64,000 bases of DNA from Helicobacter pylori (GTDB taxonomy: Bacteria > Campylobacterota > Campylobacteria > Campylobacterales > Helicobacteraceae), in the NCBI GenBank assembly GCA_008032955.1, contig CP032046.1, positions 62,001 to 126,000 on the forward strand, read 5' to 3'. Shown piece after piece: positions 54,736 to 64,000 of the stretch. The notes under the pieces are model-generated. The model was not told the DNA's origin. It saw nothing but the letters and a program-made list of their open reading frames with translations, and did no database searches. How positions within the stretch are numbered: position 1 is the first letter of the stretch; the number at the start of each line of letters is the position of its first letter. A program made the position numbers and the translations under genes.

Positions 54736-55490
54736 AACCTTATTTCAGTTTGGAAAAATTGGATTTATACCATGGTGATGCGAGCGTTTTAGAGACTTTT
54801 GAAAAAGGTTTTTATGATTTGTGCGTTACTTCACCGCCCTATAATTTGAGCATTGAATATCAGGGGAGCAATGATTTTAGGGCTTATGATGATTATTTGA
54901 GTTGGTGCAAAAATTGGCTTAAAAATTGTTATTTTTGGGTTAAGGAACAGGCGAGATTGTGCTTGAATGTCCCTTTAGATACAAATAAACATGGCAAGCA
55001 AAGTTTAGGGGCTGATATTATTATAGTGGCTAAAGAATGCGGTTGGAAATACCAAAATACGATCATTTGGAATGAAAGCAATATTTCAAGACGCACCGCT
55101 TGGGGGAGTTGGCTGCAAGCTAGCGCGCCCTATGCGATCGCTCCTGTGGAGTTGATCGTCGTTTTTTATAAAAACGAATACAAACGAAAAAAACAAACTT
55201 CTACGATGAGTAGAGAGGAATTTTTGCTCTACACGAACGGGCTTTGGAATTTTAGCGGCGAATCCAAAAAGCGCTTAAAGCACCCAGCCCCATTCCCAAG
55301 GGAATTACCCAGGCGTTGCATCCAATTGTTTTCTTTTTTGGAAGACACGATTTTTGATCCTTTTAGCGGATCTGGCACGACTATTTTAGAAGCCAACGCT
55401 TTAGGGCGTTTTAGCGTGGGTTTAGAGATTGAAAAAGAATATTGCGAGTTGTCTAAAAAGCGTATTTTGGAGAGTTTGTCGTTAGTGTGA
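54732..55490 (+). CDS. Type II DNA methyltransferase (class beta, N4/N6)
   Basis: A 252-residue amino-methyltransferase. The catalytic motif IV TSPPYNL lies near the N-terminus (~residue 33) and the SAM-binding motif I DPFSGSGTT near the C-terminus (~residue 210), the class beta order. The target-recognition stretch between includes NTIIWNESNISRRTAWGSW. TSPPY occurs in both N6-adenine and N4-cytosine enzymes, so the modified base is not decided by sequence. It overlaps the endonuclease gene by ATGA and precedes clpB; corresponds in place to HP0263, for which TCNNGA has been proposed from memory, to be checked. Confidence 0.86.
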   Translation: MKPYFSLEKLDLYHGDASVLETFEKGFYDLCVTSPPYNLSIEYQGSNDFRAYDDYLSWCKNWLKNCYFWVKEQARLCLNVPLDTNKHGKQSLGADIIIVAKECGWKYQNTIIWNESNISRRTAWGSWLQASAPYAIAPVELIVVFYKNEYKRKKQTSTMSREEFLLYTNGLWNFSGESKKRLKHPAPFPRELPRRCIQLFSFLEDTIFDPFSGSGTTILEANALGRFSVGLEIEKEYCELSKKRILESLSLV

Positions 55491-55562
55491 GCGTTTTAAA
55501 AACCTTTGAGGGTTAAAATAGTGTAAAATAGTAAAGATTTTAAAACTCAAAAAGGATTGATA

Positions 55563-58133
55563 ATGAATTTATTTGAAAAAATGACTGACCAATTGCATGA
55601 GACTTTAGACAGCGCGCTCGCTTTAGCCTTACACCATAAAAACGCTGAAGTAACGCCCTTGCACATGCTTTTTGCCATGCTCAATAACTCCCAAGGCATT
55701 CTCATTCAAGCCTTACAAAAAATGCCTGTGGATATTCAAGCTTTAAAACTTAGCGTTCAAAGCGAGTTGCATAAGTTCGCTAAAGTTTCACAAATCAATA
55801 AGCAAAATATCCAATTAAACCAAGCTCTAATCCAAAGTTTAGAAAACGCTCAAGGCTTGATGGCTAAAAGGGGCGATTCTTTCATCGCTACCGATGTGTA
55901 TCTTTTGGCGAATATGAGCCTTTTTGAAAGCGTTTTAAAACCTTATTTAGACACTAAGGAATTGCAAAAAACTTTAGAATCTTTAAGAAAAGGTGCGACT
56001 ATTCAAGGTAAAAACGATGATTCTAATTTGGAAAGTTTGGAAAAATTTGGCATTGATTTGACGCAAAAAGCCCTAGAAAATAAGCTGGATCCCGTGATCG
56101 GGAGGGATGAAGAAATCATTCGCATGATGCAAATTTTGATAAGAAAAACAAAAAATAACCCTATTTTATTGGGTGAGCCTGGAGTGGGGAAAACAGCTGT
56201 TGTGGAAGGGTTAGCCCAACGCATTGTGAATAAGGAAGTGCCTAAAACGCTTTTAAACAAACGAGTCGTCGCTTTAGATTTAAGCTTGTTGGTGGCTGGG
56301 GCGAAATACAGAGGCGAGTTTGAAGAGCGCTTGAAAAAGGTGATTGAAGAAGTTAAAAAAAGCGCGAATGTGATTTTATTCATTGATGAAATCCACACGA
56401 TTGTAGGGGCTGGGGCTAGTGAGGGGGGCATGGATGCGGCTAATATTTTAAAACCCGCGCTCGCTAGGGGAGAATTGCACACGATTGGAGCGACCACTCT
56501 AAAAGAATACCGCAAGTATTTTGAAAAAGACATGGCGCTACAAAGGCGTTTCCAACCCATTTTACTCAATGAGCCTAGCATCAATGAAGCTTTACAGATT
56601 TTAAGGGGGTTGAAAGAAACTTTAGAAACGCACCATAATATCACCATCAATGACTCCGCGCTCATAGCGAGCGCTAAACTCTCTAGCCGTTATATCACCG
56701 ATAGGTTTTTACCCGATAAAGCGATTGATTTGATTGATGAGGGGGCGGCTCAATTAAAAATGCAAATGGAATCAGAGCCGGCCAAACTCTCTAGCGTTAA
56801 GCGCTCCATTCAAAGACTGGAAATGGAAAAACAAGCCCTTGAAATGGAAAAAAAAGAAAGCAATCACAAACGCATGCAAGAAATCCTTAAAGGATTGAGC
56901 GATCTGAAAGAAGAAAAAATCCAATTAGAAGCGCAATTTGAAAACGAAAAAGAAGTGTTTAAAGAAATTTCACGCTTGAAAATGGAAATGGAAAGCTTGA
57001 AAAAAGAGGCTGAGAGGTTTAAGCGCAATGGGGATTACCAGCAAGCGGGTGAAATTGAATATTCTAAAATCCCTGAAAACAAAAAGAAAGAAGAAGAATT
57101 GCAGCACAAATGGGAAGCGATGCAACAAAACGGGGCGTTGTTGCAAAACGCTTTAACCGAAAACAACATCGCTGAGATCGTGAGCCAATGGACGCATATC
57201 CCAGTCCAAAAAATGCTCCAAAGCGAAAAAAATAGGGTTTTAAACATTGAAAGCGAATTGCAAAAAAGAGTGGTGGGGCAAGAAAAAGCAATTAAAGCGA
57301 TCGCTAAAGCGATTAAAAGGAATAAGGCCGGGCTTAGCGATAGCAATAAACCTATAGGGAGTTTCCTCTTTTTAGGGCCAACAGGCGTGGGTAAAACCGA
57401 GAGCGCTAAAGCCTTGGCGCAATTCTTATTTGATAGCGATAAAAATCTTATAAGAATTGACATGAGCGAATACATGGAAAAGCACGCCATCAGCCGTCTT
57501 ATTGGGGCTGCTCCTGGGTATGTGGGCTATGAAGAAGGCGGGCAATTGACCGAAGCGGTGCGCAGAAAGCCTTATAGCGTGGTGCTGTTAGATGAAGTGG
57601 AAAAAGCCCATCCGGATGTGTTTAACCTCTTGTTGCAGGTTTTAGATGAAGGGCATTTAACCGATAGTAAGGGCGTGAGGGTGGATTTCAAAAACACGAT
57701 TTTGATTTTAACCAGCAATGTGGCTAGCGGCGCGCTTTTAGAAGAGGATTTGAGCGAAGCCGATAAACAAAAGGCGATTAAAGAGAGCTTGAGGCAATTT
57801 TTCAAGCCGGAATTTTTAAACCGCTTAGATGAAATCATCTCCTTTAACGCCCTAGATAGCCATGCTATCATTAATATCGTGGGGATACTCTTTGAAAACA
57901 TTCAAAAAAAAGCGCTTGAAAGAGGCATTAATATAACCCTAGACGAAGAGGCAAAAGAATTGATCGCCGAAGCGGGATTTGACAGATTCTATGGCGCTAG
58001 ACCCCTAAAGCGCGCGCTCTATGAAATGGTAGAAGACAAGCTCGCTGAACTCATTTTAGAGGATAAAATTAAAGAGAATGACAGCGTGGCGTTTGTGGTA
58101 GAAAATAACGAAATTGTGCCTAAGATTAAGTGA
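55563..58133 (+). CDS. clpB: ClpB, AAA+ disaggregase
   Basis: At 856 residues it has the normal length. N-terminal Clp-N double repeat (~1-145), first AAA+ domain with [15 protein letters not shown] and [10 protein letters not shown], the long coiled-coil middle domain (~400-520), and a second AAA+ domain with [29 protein letters not shown] and [11 protein letters not shown]. It rescues aggregated proteins together with DnaK. The ATG at 55563 has AAAGGA six bases upstream; a TTG at 55557 is in frame. No CIRCE-like or HAIR repeat was seen in the 70 bases upstream. Confidence 0.96.
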   Translation: MNLFEKMTDQLHETLDSALALALHHKNAEVTPLHMLFAMLNNSQGILIQALQKMPVDIQALKLSVQSELHKFAKVSQINKQNIQLNQALIQSLENAQGLMAKRGDSFIATDVYLLANMSLFESVLKPYLDTKELQKTLESLRKGATIQGKNDDSNLESLEKFGIDLTQKALENKLDPVIGRDEEIIRMMQILIRKTKNNPILLGEPGVGKTAVVEGLAQRIVNKEVPKTLLNKRVVALDLSLLVAGAKYRGEFEERLKKVIEEVKKSANVILFIDEIHTIVGAGASEGGMDAANILKPALARGELHTIGATTLKEYRKYFEKDMALQRRFQPILLNEPSINEALQILRGLKETLETHHNITINDSALIASAKLSSRYITDRFLPDKAIDLIDEGAAQLKMQMESEPAKLSSVKRSIQRLEMEKQALEMEKKESNHKRMQEILKGLSDLKEEKIQLEAQFENEKEVFKEISRLKMEMESLKKEAERFKRNGDYQQAGEIEYSKIPENKKKEEELQHKWEAMQQNGALLQNALTENNIAEIVSQWTHIPVQKMLQSEKNRVLNIESELQKRVVGQEKAIKAIAKAIKRNKAGLSDSNKPIGSFLFLGPTGVGKTESAKALAQFLFDSDKNLIRIDMSEYMEKHAISRLIGAAPGYVGYEEGGQLTEAVRRKPYSVVLLDEVEKAHPDVFNLLLQVLDEGHLTDSKGVRVDFKNTILILTSNVASGALLEEDLSEADKQKAIKESLRQFFKPEFLNRLDEIISFNALDSHAIINIVGILFENIQKKALERGINITLDEEAKELIAEAGFDRFYGARPLKRALYEMVEDKLAELILEDKIKENDSVAFVVENNEIVPKIK

Positions 58134-58185
58134 AGTTTGGTTATCCTAAAAAAATAAGAAATGGTTATTTTGAAAAAAGGATTGA

Positions 58186-58908
58186 ATGATGTTTGATAAC
58201 ACGCTTGTTAATCTCTTTGACACAGCGCCTCTTTTAACTTCGCTTTTAGCCGGGATTTTAACTTTTTTAAGCCCTTGCGTGTTGCCTTTAATCCCGGCGT
58301 ATATGTCTTATATTTCTCAAATTTCTTTAGAGGATATTAAAGATGGTAAGGCTAAAAGGGTTTCGGTTTTTTTAAAATCCTTGATGTTTGTGGTGGGGTT
58401 TTCGCTCGTGTTTTTGGGCGTGGGCATGTCTATGGCCAAGCTCATCCATAGCTTTTCGTTTGCCTGGGTGAATTATATCGCTGGGGGGATTGTGATCCTT
58501 TTTGGTTTGCATTTTTTAGGCGTGTTTCGTTTTTCATTTTTGTATAAAACCCAAAGCGTTGGTTTAGCGAGCAAATCTAATAGCATGCAGCGCTTTTACC
58601 CCTTTCTTTTGGGCATGAGTTTCGCTTTAGGCTGGACGCCATGCATCGGACCGATATTCACTTCTATTGTGATCATGAGCGCGAGTAAGGACGCTTATGG
58701 TCTAATCCTTATGGTGGTGTTTGTAATGGGCTTGGCGATCCCTTTTTTATTGGTGGCTTTAATGCTAGAAAGAGCACTTTTATTTTTGAAATCCTTAAAG
58801 AAATACAACCGCGCAATTGAAATCGTTTCAGGGTTGGTGCTTATTTTAATGGGAATATTGATCATGACAAATTCTTTAGAAAGCTTGACTAACTTTTTAC
58901 AAAATTAG
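58186..58908 (+). CDS. ccdA: CcdA-type thiol:disulfide transporter
   Basis: A 240-residue membrane protein with six spans that passes electrons from cytosolic thioredoxin to periplasmic thiols for cytochrome c maturation. Both redox-active cysteines are in their conserved places: FLSPCVLPLIPAYMSYI near residue 30 and GWTPCIGPIFTSI near residue 151. The start has two ATG codons (58186 and 58189) after AAAAAGG. The partner oxidoreductases in this window may include HP0231. Corresponds to HP0265. Confidence 0.93.
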   Translation: MMFDNTLVNLFDTAPLLTSLLAGILTFLSPCVLPLIPAYMSYISQISLEDIKDGKAKRVSVFLKSLMFVVGFSLVFLGVGMSMAKLIHSFSFAWVNYIAGGIVILFGLHFLGVFRFSFLYKTQSVGLASKSNSMQRFYPFLLGMSFALGWTPCIGPIFTSIVIMSASKDAYGLILMVVFVMGLAIPFLLVALMLERALLFLKSLKKYNRAIEIVSGLVLILMGILIMTNSLESLTNFLQN

Positions 58909-58917
58909 GAGAGTTTG

Positions 58918-60051
58918 ATGCTGTTAAAAAACGCTTCGTTTTATGATGATGAAGTTTTAAAAAGAGCGGATATCCGCTTAAAAGATTCTCTCATTATAGA
59001 GATTGAAGAAAACTTAAGCCCTACCAAAAATGAAGAAGTGATTGAGTGCAGGGATTTATTCGTGCTGCCAAGCTTCATTGATTTGAGCGTTACTGGTTTG
59101 GAGGGTTATGAAAATTTAAAACAGAAGGCTTTTAAAGGGGGGGTAGGGTTACTCAATGTTTTCAATGGCGATCAAAGCGGCATTAAAAATATTATGGCAA
59201 TTAAAAACAACCAACTAGCCGACATCGCTACGCTTAAAAATAAAGGAGGGGAAATTTTAATCGCGCCATCTGACGCTTTTTTAGAACTCATCAGCCATTA
59301 TGCTAAATCTTACAACTTACCCCTTTTAGTCTCTTTAGAAAATTCTTTTGAAGCCCTAAATAGTGGGGAATTAGCCTATGAATTGGGGCAGAATTTTGTA
59401 GACAATGCGTTTGAAAACACGCACTTGGTGCGTTTCATGGAAGTTTCTAGAGCGTTACAAATCCCCATGCTTTTAGATAAAGTGAATAGTATCACCACGC
59501 TCAAACTCATCAAAGCCTTTAATGATTTAGGAGCGAAATTACAAGCCCAAACGCCCTTAAGCCATTTAATCTTAGATGAGAGCGTGTATGAAGATTATGA
59601 GCCACGATTTAAAATCGCCCCTCCTTTAAGGGATAAGGAAGGTCAAAACGCCCTAAAAGAAGCCCTAAAAAATAACGAAATCGCCATGCTCACAAGCCTT
59701 CATGTTTTTAAAAATTCTAACGCACAGCTTTTTGAAGAAAGCGCGTTTGGGTGTGAGAGCATAGAGGACGCTTTTAGCGTGGCTTATACTTTTTTAGTTC
59801 AAAAAAAGGTTATCAGCTTCCAACAGCTCATTAAAGTCATGGCAATCAATCAAGCGAGGTTTTTAAAACTCAATGCAGGCGAGATTAAAGAAAACCAATT
59901 AGCCAATTTGATGATCGTGGATTTAAACGCTCAAACAGGAGTGAGTAATCAAAATTCGCCCTTTTATGGTTTGGAATTGTATGGCGAAGTGCAAAGAATG
60001 ATCTTAAAAGGGCAAACCACATTTATTAAGGAGAATGCATGCAAATCATAG
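58918..60051 (+). CDS. Dihydroorotase-like protein without catalytic metal ligands
   Basis: A 377-residue amidohydrolase-fold protein, annotated pyrC (HP0266) in reference genomes. Where true dihydroorotases have the metal pair HxH, this reads LPSFIDLSVTGLEGYE, with S57 and T59 in place of the two histidines. Other pieces of the fold remain (ISFQQLIKVMAINQARFLKLNAGEI). It is therefore probably a non-catalytic pseudo-dihydroorotase, a type known in some bacteria to stabilise aspartate transcarbamoylase; a true PyrC is believed to be encoded elsewhere in H. pylori. The ATG at 58918 follows AGGAGAG; its end overlaps the next gene by 13 bases. Confidence 0.78.
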   Translation: MLLKNASFYDDEVLKRADIRLKDSLIIEIEENLSPTKNEEVIECRDLFVLPSFIDLSVTGLEGYENLKQKAFKGGVGLLNVFNGDQSGIKNIMAIKNNQLADIATLKNKGGEILIAPSDAFLELISHYAKSYNLPLLVSLENSFEALNSGELAYELGQNFVDNAFENTHLVRFMEVSRALQIPMLLDKVNSITTLKLIKAFNDLGAKLQAQTPLSHLILDESVYEDYEPRFKIAPPLRDKEGQNALKEALKNNEIAMLTSLHVFKNSNAQLFEESAFGCESIEDAFSVAYTFLVQKKVISFQQLIKVMAINQARFLKLNAGEIKENQLANLMIVDLNAQTGVSNQNSPFYGLELYGEVQRMILKGQTTFIKENACKS

Positions 60052-61265
60052 GAGCGTCTTTAGTTTTTTTATGCAATGAAAAGTGCGAAGTGTTAGAAGA
60101 TTATGGCGTGGTCTTTGATGAAAAGATTGTTGAAATAGGCGATTATCAAAGTTTAACGCTTAAATACCCCCACTTAAAGGCACAGTTTTTTGAAAATTCC
60201 GTTCTGTTGCCCGCTTTTATCAACGCACACACCCATTTTGAATTTTCCAACAACAAGGCGAGTTTTAATTACGGGAGTTTTTCTAGTTGGTTAGGGAGCG
60301 TGTTAAACAATGGGGGGGCGATTTTAGAAAATTGCCAAGGGGCTATTCAAAACGCTATCAGCACGCAATTAAAAAGCGGGGTGGGGAGCGTGGGAGCGAT
60401 TTCTAACCACTTGATAGAAGTTGATTTATTAAAAGAAAGCCCCTTGAGTGCTGTCGTGTTTTTAGAGTTTTTAGGGAGCAGCTATTCTTTAGAAAAATTA
60501 AAAGCGTTTGAGGCGAAATTTAAAGAGCTAAAAGATTTGGAAGATGCAAAGCTTAAAGCGGCTCTCGCTGTGCATGCTCCTTATTCGGTCCAAAAAGACA
60601 TGGCTTTGAGCGTTATCCAATTGGCCAAAGATTCACAAAGCCTGCTTTCTACGCATTTTTTAGAATCGTTTGAAGAGTTAGAATGGGTAGAAAATTCTAA
60701 AGGGTGGTTTGAAAATTTTTACCAGCATTTTTTAAAAGAGTCTCATTTTAAATCGCTCTATAAGGGCGCGAACGATTACATTGACATGTTTGAAGACACG
60801 CACACTTTATTTGTGCATAACCAGTTCGCTTCTTTAGAAGCGTTAAAAAGGATTAAATCTCAAGTCAAAAACGCTTTTTTAATCACATGCCCCTTTTCTA
60901 ACCGCTTGTTGAGTGGGAAAGCGTTGGATTTAAAGAGAGCTAAAGAAGCTGGTTTGAGCGTGAGCGTGGCCACTGATGGCTTGAGCTCCAACGTTTCTTT
61001 GAGTCTTTTAGACGAATTGAGGGCGTTTTTGCTCACCCATAACATGCCGTTATTAGAATTAGCTAAGATCGCTCTTTTAGGGGCGACTAGGCATGGGGCT
61101 AAAGCTTTAGCCTTAAATAATGGCGAGATAGAAGCTAATAAGAGAGCGGATTTGAGCGTGTTTGGTTTTAATGAAAAATTCATTAAAGAGCAAGCGATCT
61201 TGCAATTTTTATTGCATGCTAAAGAAGTGGAGCGCTTGTTTTTAGGGGGGAAAAGGGTGATCTAA
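60039..61265 (+). CDS. mqnX: 6-amino-6-deoxyfutalosine deaminase, menaquinone pathway
   Basis: A 408-residue zinc-dependent amidohydrolase of the deaminase type. The metal motif is N62-A-H64-T-H66-F; further ligand and catalytic residues are in LAVHAPYSVQ, LLSTHFLES and ATDGLSSN. Annotated originally as a chlorohydrolase (HP0267), this gene in H. pylori is considered the aminodeoxyfutalosine deaminase of the alternative futalosine route to menaquinone. The ATG at 60039 lies in the end of the previous gene with AAGGAG at 60029-60034, so the two are coupled. The lack of a GTG/TTG start and clear motifs make the call firm. Confidence 0.88.
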   Translation: MQIIGASLVFLCNEKCEVLEDYGVVFDEKIVEIGDYQSLTLKYPHLKAQFFENSVLLPAFINAHTHFEFSNNKASFNYGSFSSWLGSVLNNGGAILENCQGAIQNAISTQLKSGVGSVGAISNHLIEVDLLKESPLSAVVFLEFLGSSYSLEKLKAFEAKFKELKDLEDAKLKAALAVHAPYSVQKDMALSVIQLAKDSQSLLSTHFLESFEELEWVENSKGWFENFYQHFLKESHFKSLYKGANDYIDMFEDTHTLFVHNQFASLEALKRIKSQVKNAFLITCPFSNRLLSGKALDLKRAKEAGLSVSVATDGLSSNVSLSLLDELRAFLLTHNMPLLELAKIALLGATRHGAKALALNNGEIEANKRADLSVFGFNEKFIKEQAILQFLLHAKEVERLFLGGKRVI

Positions 61266-61325
61266 TTTGTTTTAAAGACAGAATGCGTTAAAATGGGAAA
61301 TCCAAATCAATTAAGGAAAGAGTCA

Positions 61326-61568
61326 ATGAAATTAGTTTTAGCCAAGAATACAAGAAAATCAGACGCTAAGAGCGTGGAATTAGAGGATTTGTATCACAAA
61401 TTCAGTGAAGACAAGCGTTCTATTTTCTATTTTGCCCCCACAAACGCCCATAAAGACATGCTCAAAGCGGTGGATTTTTTCAAAGAAAAAGGCCATACGG
61501 CTTATTTAGATGAGGTGAGGGTCAGCACTGATGAAAAAGATTTTCTTTATGAATTGCACATTATTTAA
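61326..61568 (+). CDS. HP0268-like small nuclease
   Basis: An 80-residue alpha/beta protein (KLVLAKNTRKSDAKSVELED..., FAPTNAHKDMLKAVDFFKEKGHTAYLDEV). From memory HP0268 has a solved structure resembling the Smr fold and nicking endonuclease activity. The ATG at 61326 was chosen because AAGGAAAG lies just upstream; an in-frame ATG at 61293 is earlier but has no ribosome site. It follows the deaminase by 60 bases and precedes miaB by nine. Confidence 0.83.
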   Translation: MKLVLAKNTRKSDAKSVELEDLYHKFSEDKRSIFYFAPTNAHKDMLKAVDFFKEKGHTAYLDEVRVSTDEKDFLYELHII

Positions 61569-61577
61569 AGGCTTGTA

Positions 61578-62891
61578 TTGAAAGTTTATATTGAAACCAT
61601 GGGTTGTGCCATGAATTCTAGGGATAGCGAGCATCTACTAAGCGAACTATCCAAACTAGACTATAAAGAGACCAATGACCCTAAAATAGCGGATTTGATT
61701 TTAATCAACACTTGCAGCGTGCGCGAAAAACCTGAACGGAAATTGTTTTCAGAAATCGGGCAATTCGCTAAAATCAAAAAACCCAACGCCAAAATCGGGG
61801 TTTGCGGGTGCACCGCAAGCCACATGGGAGCGGATATTTTGAAAAAAGCCCCAAGCGTGAGCTTTGTGTTAGGGGCTAGGAATGTGTCTAAAATCTCTCA
61901 AGTGATCCATAAAGAAAAAGCGGTTGAAGTGGCGATTGATTATGATGAAAGCGCGTATGCGTTTGAATTTTTTGAAAAAAAGGCTCAAATTAGATCGTTA
62001 CTAAACATCTCTATAGGTTGCGATAAAAAATGCGCTTATTGCATTGTCCCGCACACTAGGGGGAAAGAAATTTCTATCCCTATGGATTTGATTTTAAGAG
62101 AAGCTGAGAAATTGGCGAATAACGGCACTAAAGAGCTCATGCTTTTAGGGCAGAATGTGAATAATTACGGCGTTCGTTTCAGCAGCGAGCATGTGAAAGT
62201 GGATTTTAGCGATTTGTTGGATAAATTGAGCGAAATTCCAGGCATTGAAAGGATACGATTCACTTCGCCTCACCCTTTGCACATGAATGATGTATTTTTA
62301 GAACGCTTTGCCAAAAACCCTAAAGTGTGCAAGAGTATCCACATGCCCTTACAGAGTGGATCTAGTGCGGTGTTAAAGATGATGCGAAGGGGTTATAGTA
62401 AAGAGTGGTTTTTAAATCGGGTGGAGAGATTAAAGGCTTTAGTGCCTGAAGTGGGTATCAGCACGGATATTATCGTAGGCTTCCCTAATGAGAGCGATAA
62501 GGATTTTGAAGACACGATGGAGGTTCTAGAAAAAGTGCGCTTTGACACGCTCTATAGTTTCATTTATTCCCCACGCCCTTTCACTGAGGCGGGAGCTTGG
62601 AAGGAGAGAGTGCCGTTAGAAGTTTCATCTTCAAGGTTGGAGAGGTTGCAAAACAGGCACAAAGAAATTTTAGAAGAAAAAGCCAAGCTAGAAGTGGGTA
62701 AAACGCATGTGGTGTTGGTGGAAAATAGGCGTGAAGCTGATGGGCAAATTGCGGGTTTTGAGGGGTGCAGCGATACGGGGAAATTCATTGAAGTAGCGTG
62801 TAAAGAAAAAAGAAACCCGGGCGAGCTTGTAAAAGTGGAGATTATTTCTCATTCCAAAGGGCGCTTGATAGCGGCCATTAAAGGCAACTAA
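61578..62891 (+). CDS. miaB: MiaB, tRNA ms2i6A37 methylthiotransferase
   Basis: A 437-residue radical-SAM enzyme. N-terminal cluster cysteines in [16 protein letters not shown] and VCGCTAS; the radical-SAM motif [18 protein letters not shown] (~residues 148-165); C-terminal TRAM domain (~375-437). It adds a methylthio group to i6A37 of tRNAs. The start codon is TTG at 61578, with AAAGG seven bases upstream. In line with HP0268 and the acyltransferase-like gene. Confidence 0.95.
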   Translation: MKVYIETMGCAMNSRDSEHLLSELSKLDYKETNDPKIADLILINTCSVREKPERKLFSEIGQFAKIKKPNAKIGVCGCTASHMGADILKKAPSVSFVLGARNVSKISQVIHKEKAVEVAIDYDESAYAFEFFEKKAQIRSLLNISIGCDKKCAYCIVPHTRGKEISIPMDLILREAEKLANNGTKELMLLGQNVNNYGVRFSSEHVKVDFSDLLDKLSEIPGIERIRFTSPHPLHMNDVFLERFAKNPKVCKSIHMPLQSGSSAVLKMMRRGYSKEWFLNRVERLKALVPEVGISTDIIVGFPNESDKDFEDTMEVLEKVRFDTLYSFIYSPRPFTEAGAWKERVPLEVSSSRLERLQNRHKEILEEKAKLEVGKTHVVLVENRREADGQIAGFEGCSDTGKFIEVACKEKRNPGELVKVEIISHSKGRLIAAIKGN

Positions 62892-62929
62892 TAAAAATAA
62901 CCAATGAAGAGCGGGTTTAAAGGCGAGAA

Positions 62930-63583
62930 TTGAGCTTAAAATTTTTCAGGAAAAATATCGTTTTAAAGGTTGTCCCTCGTTTGGCGTTTGGAGTCCTTTG
63001 GTTGTTGCATAAAACTTGTAAAAACCGCTATTTTTTAGCTCAAAATTTAAAAGAAAAACCCTTTATTGTAAGCTGTTGGCATGGGGAGCTTGGCATGATC
63101 GGGTTTGCGTATTTAAGGCTTGAAAAACCTTCTGTTTATGTGATCGCAAGCCAGCATTTTGACGGCTCTATTGCGGCGGGTTTGTTTGAAAGCTTTGGTT
63201 TTAAAAACATTAGAGGTTCTAGCAAAAAAGGAGGGGTTAAGGTTTTGATAGAGGGGCTTAAACGCTTGAAAGAAGGTTGCGATGTCGCTATCACTCCTGA
63301 TGGCCCCAAAGGCCCACGGCACAGCATAGCGGATGGGGTGATCGCTTTAGCTCAAAAATCAGGCGTGGGGATTAGCGTTTGTCGGGTGGTTTGTAAAAAC
63401 GCATGGCGGTTGAACACTTGGGATCAATTTGAAATCCCTAAGCCTTTTAGCGAAGTGCATTATTACATGCTAGAATCTGTAATCATCCCTAAAGAATGGG
63501 AACTTTCAAGGGCTAAAGAATATTTAAAGACGCGCATGGATTCTGTTGGATTTGAAGAATCTCAAAGGGGTTTGGGTGCTTAA
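62930..63583 (+). CDS. Lysophospholipid acyltransferase-like protein (DUF374 family)
   Basis: A 217-residue protein with a hydrophobic N-terminal region (LKVVPRLAFGVLWLLHK). SCWHGELGMIGF carries the His-x-x-x-Glu/Asp-like motif of acyltransferases (H..E/L), and ITPDGPKGPRHSIADG is the second typical block. The DUF374/LPLAT family is thought to act in lipid or lipid A acyl transfer; the role here is not established. The start is a non-ATG codon at about 62930. Its stop is overlapped eight bases by the next gene. Corresponds to HP0270. Confidence 0.8.
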   Translation: MSLKFFRKNIVLKVVPRLAFGVLWLLHKTCKNRYFLAQNLKEKPFIVSCWHGELGMIGFAYLRLEKPSVYVIASQHFDGSIAAGLFESFGFKNIRGSSKKGGVKVLIEGLKRLKEGCDVAITPDGPKGPRHSIADGVIALAQKSGVGISVCRVVCKNAWRLNTWDQFEIPKPFSEVHYYMLESVIIPKEWELSRAKEYLKTRMDSVGFEESQRGLGA

Positions 63584-64000
63584 AGGGTTAAAAAAAGCGT
63601 TTAAAGAGAGGTTTTGCTCTCAAGTGTATATCTCTTTTAATGTGGATCACAATCTTTTATCCGCTCAAATTTTAAGGGTTAAAAACCACCGCATTAAAGA
63701 GAAATTTTTTAAAACTTTTGAGACTAAAGTGGAGACTAAAAATGGTGAAGTCCCTATTCAAGCCTTAAAAATCGCCAGAACTTATAGCCAAAAATACCCC
63801 TACACTTATTTCAGCGCGATGAGTAAGGCTAAAGAGGTTTTATGCGAAAAGCAGGCGTTTGAACAAATCAAACAAGAAAATCAAGATTATCATGCTTGCG
63901 AAGTCAATCAAAAGTATTGCGTTTATGTGGAATCTAAGGATTTTTTAAAGGATTTTAAGCGTTTTAAAATCCAGGATGTGGATTTTTTGTTTTCGCCTTT
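63576..64000 (+). CDS. HP0271-like conserved protein, N-terminal part (runs off the window)
   Basis: The frame starting GTG at 63576, with AAAGGGG six bases upstream, is open to the window end (~141 residues seen): KGLKKAFKERFCSQVYISFN..., RTYSQKYPYTYFSAMSKAK, VNQKYCVYVESKDFLKDF. No known motif was recognised and there is no signal peptide. The overlap with the acyltransferase-like gene suggests an operon. It corresponds in position to HP0271; the function is unknown. Confidence 0.6.
   Translation, partial: MLKGLKKAFKERFCSQVYISFNVDHNLLSAQILRVKNHRIKEKFFKTFETKVETKNGEVPIQALKIARTYSQKYPYTYFSAMSKAKEVLCEKQAFEQIKQENQDYHACEVNQKYCVYVESKDFLKDFKRFKIQDVDFLFSP

Noticed and set aside
56003..56665. 220-codon open frame opposite clpB
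   Set aside because: It lies wholly inside the ATPase domain of clpB on the other strand, has Ser/Leu-rich composition typical of antisense shadows, and no ribosome site.

Overview
The window is a piece of a Helicobacter pylori chromosome. The evidence is the low-GC, AT-rich intergenic DNA, four Hop and one Hof outer-membrane proteins, NapA, two Helicobacter cysteine-rich (Hcp) Sel1-repeat proteins, FlgS, RhpA and the HP0231 Dsb protein. Gene order matches, as I remember it, HP0209 to HP0271 of reference strain 26695. HP numbers here are recognised from memory, not from a search. Almost all of it is core genome.

Layout: the 3' part of hofA, htpG, hcpA, dapE-mnmG, a DASS transporter, cdsA-dxr, a PEBP protein and a small hypothetical gene (1-12.2 kb); nifS-nifU iron-sulfur assembly, a ribbon-helix-helix regulator, radA and msrAB (12.4-17.6 kb); a TauE/SafE permease, a decayed IS605-type element, hopM, a SulP permease, tRNA-Asn, hopA and kdsB (18-25.5 kb); the HP0231-HP0234 envelope cluster, a 767-base gene-free gap and hcpE (25.5-30.6 kb); a leftward cytochrome c / hemC / proS / hemA / ispB operon followed by HP0241, HP0242 and napA (30.7-37.2 kb); flgS, a FlgJ-like gene and flgI (37.4-39.9 kb); rhpA, an SPFH protein, oppD/oppC and tRNA-Ala (40-46 kb); hopF, hopG, purA, a FliJ-like gene, a MotE-like gene, rseP and xseA (46-53.8 kb); a restriction-modification pair (54-55.5 kb); then clpB, ccdA, a dihydroorotase-like gene, aminofutalosine deaminase, HP0268, miaB, an acyltransferase-like gene and the start of HP0271 (55.6-64 kb).

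Functional groupings: hemA and hemC serve tetrapyrrole synthesis, and the neighbouring ispB and the aminofutalosine deaminase serve menaquinone. ccdA, HP0231 and the c-type cytochrome are linked by periplasmic thiol and heme chemistry. Several genes serve flagella (flgS, flgJ-like, flgI, FliJ-like, MotE-like).

The most unusual features are: (i) single-base frameshifts in dapE, the FliJ-like gene, HP0241 and probably the restriction gene, two of them at the same CCTTTTTTAY motif; (ii) a roughly 270-bp remnant between TauE and hopM with two near-identical hairpins next to a TTTAA, resembling a palindrome-bounded IS605 derivative; (iii) a dispersed repeat in two intergenic regions; (iv) a 20-base palindromic motif at two loci; (v) a dihydroorotase homologue without the HxH metal ligands. 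No convincing wholly new multi-gene system was found.
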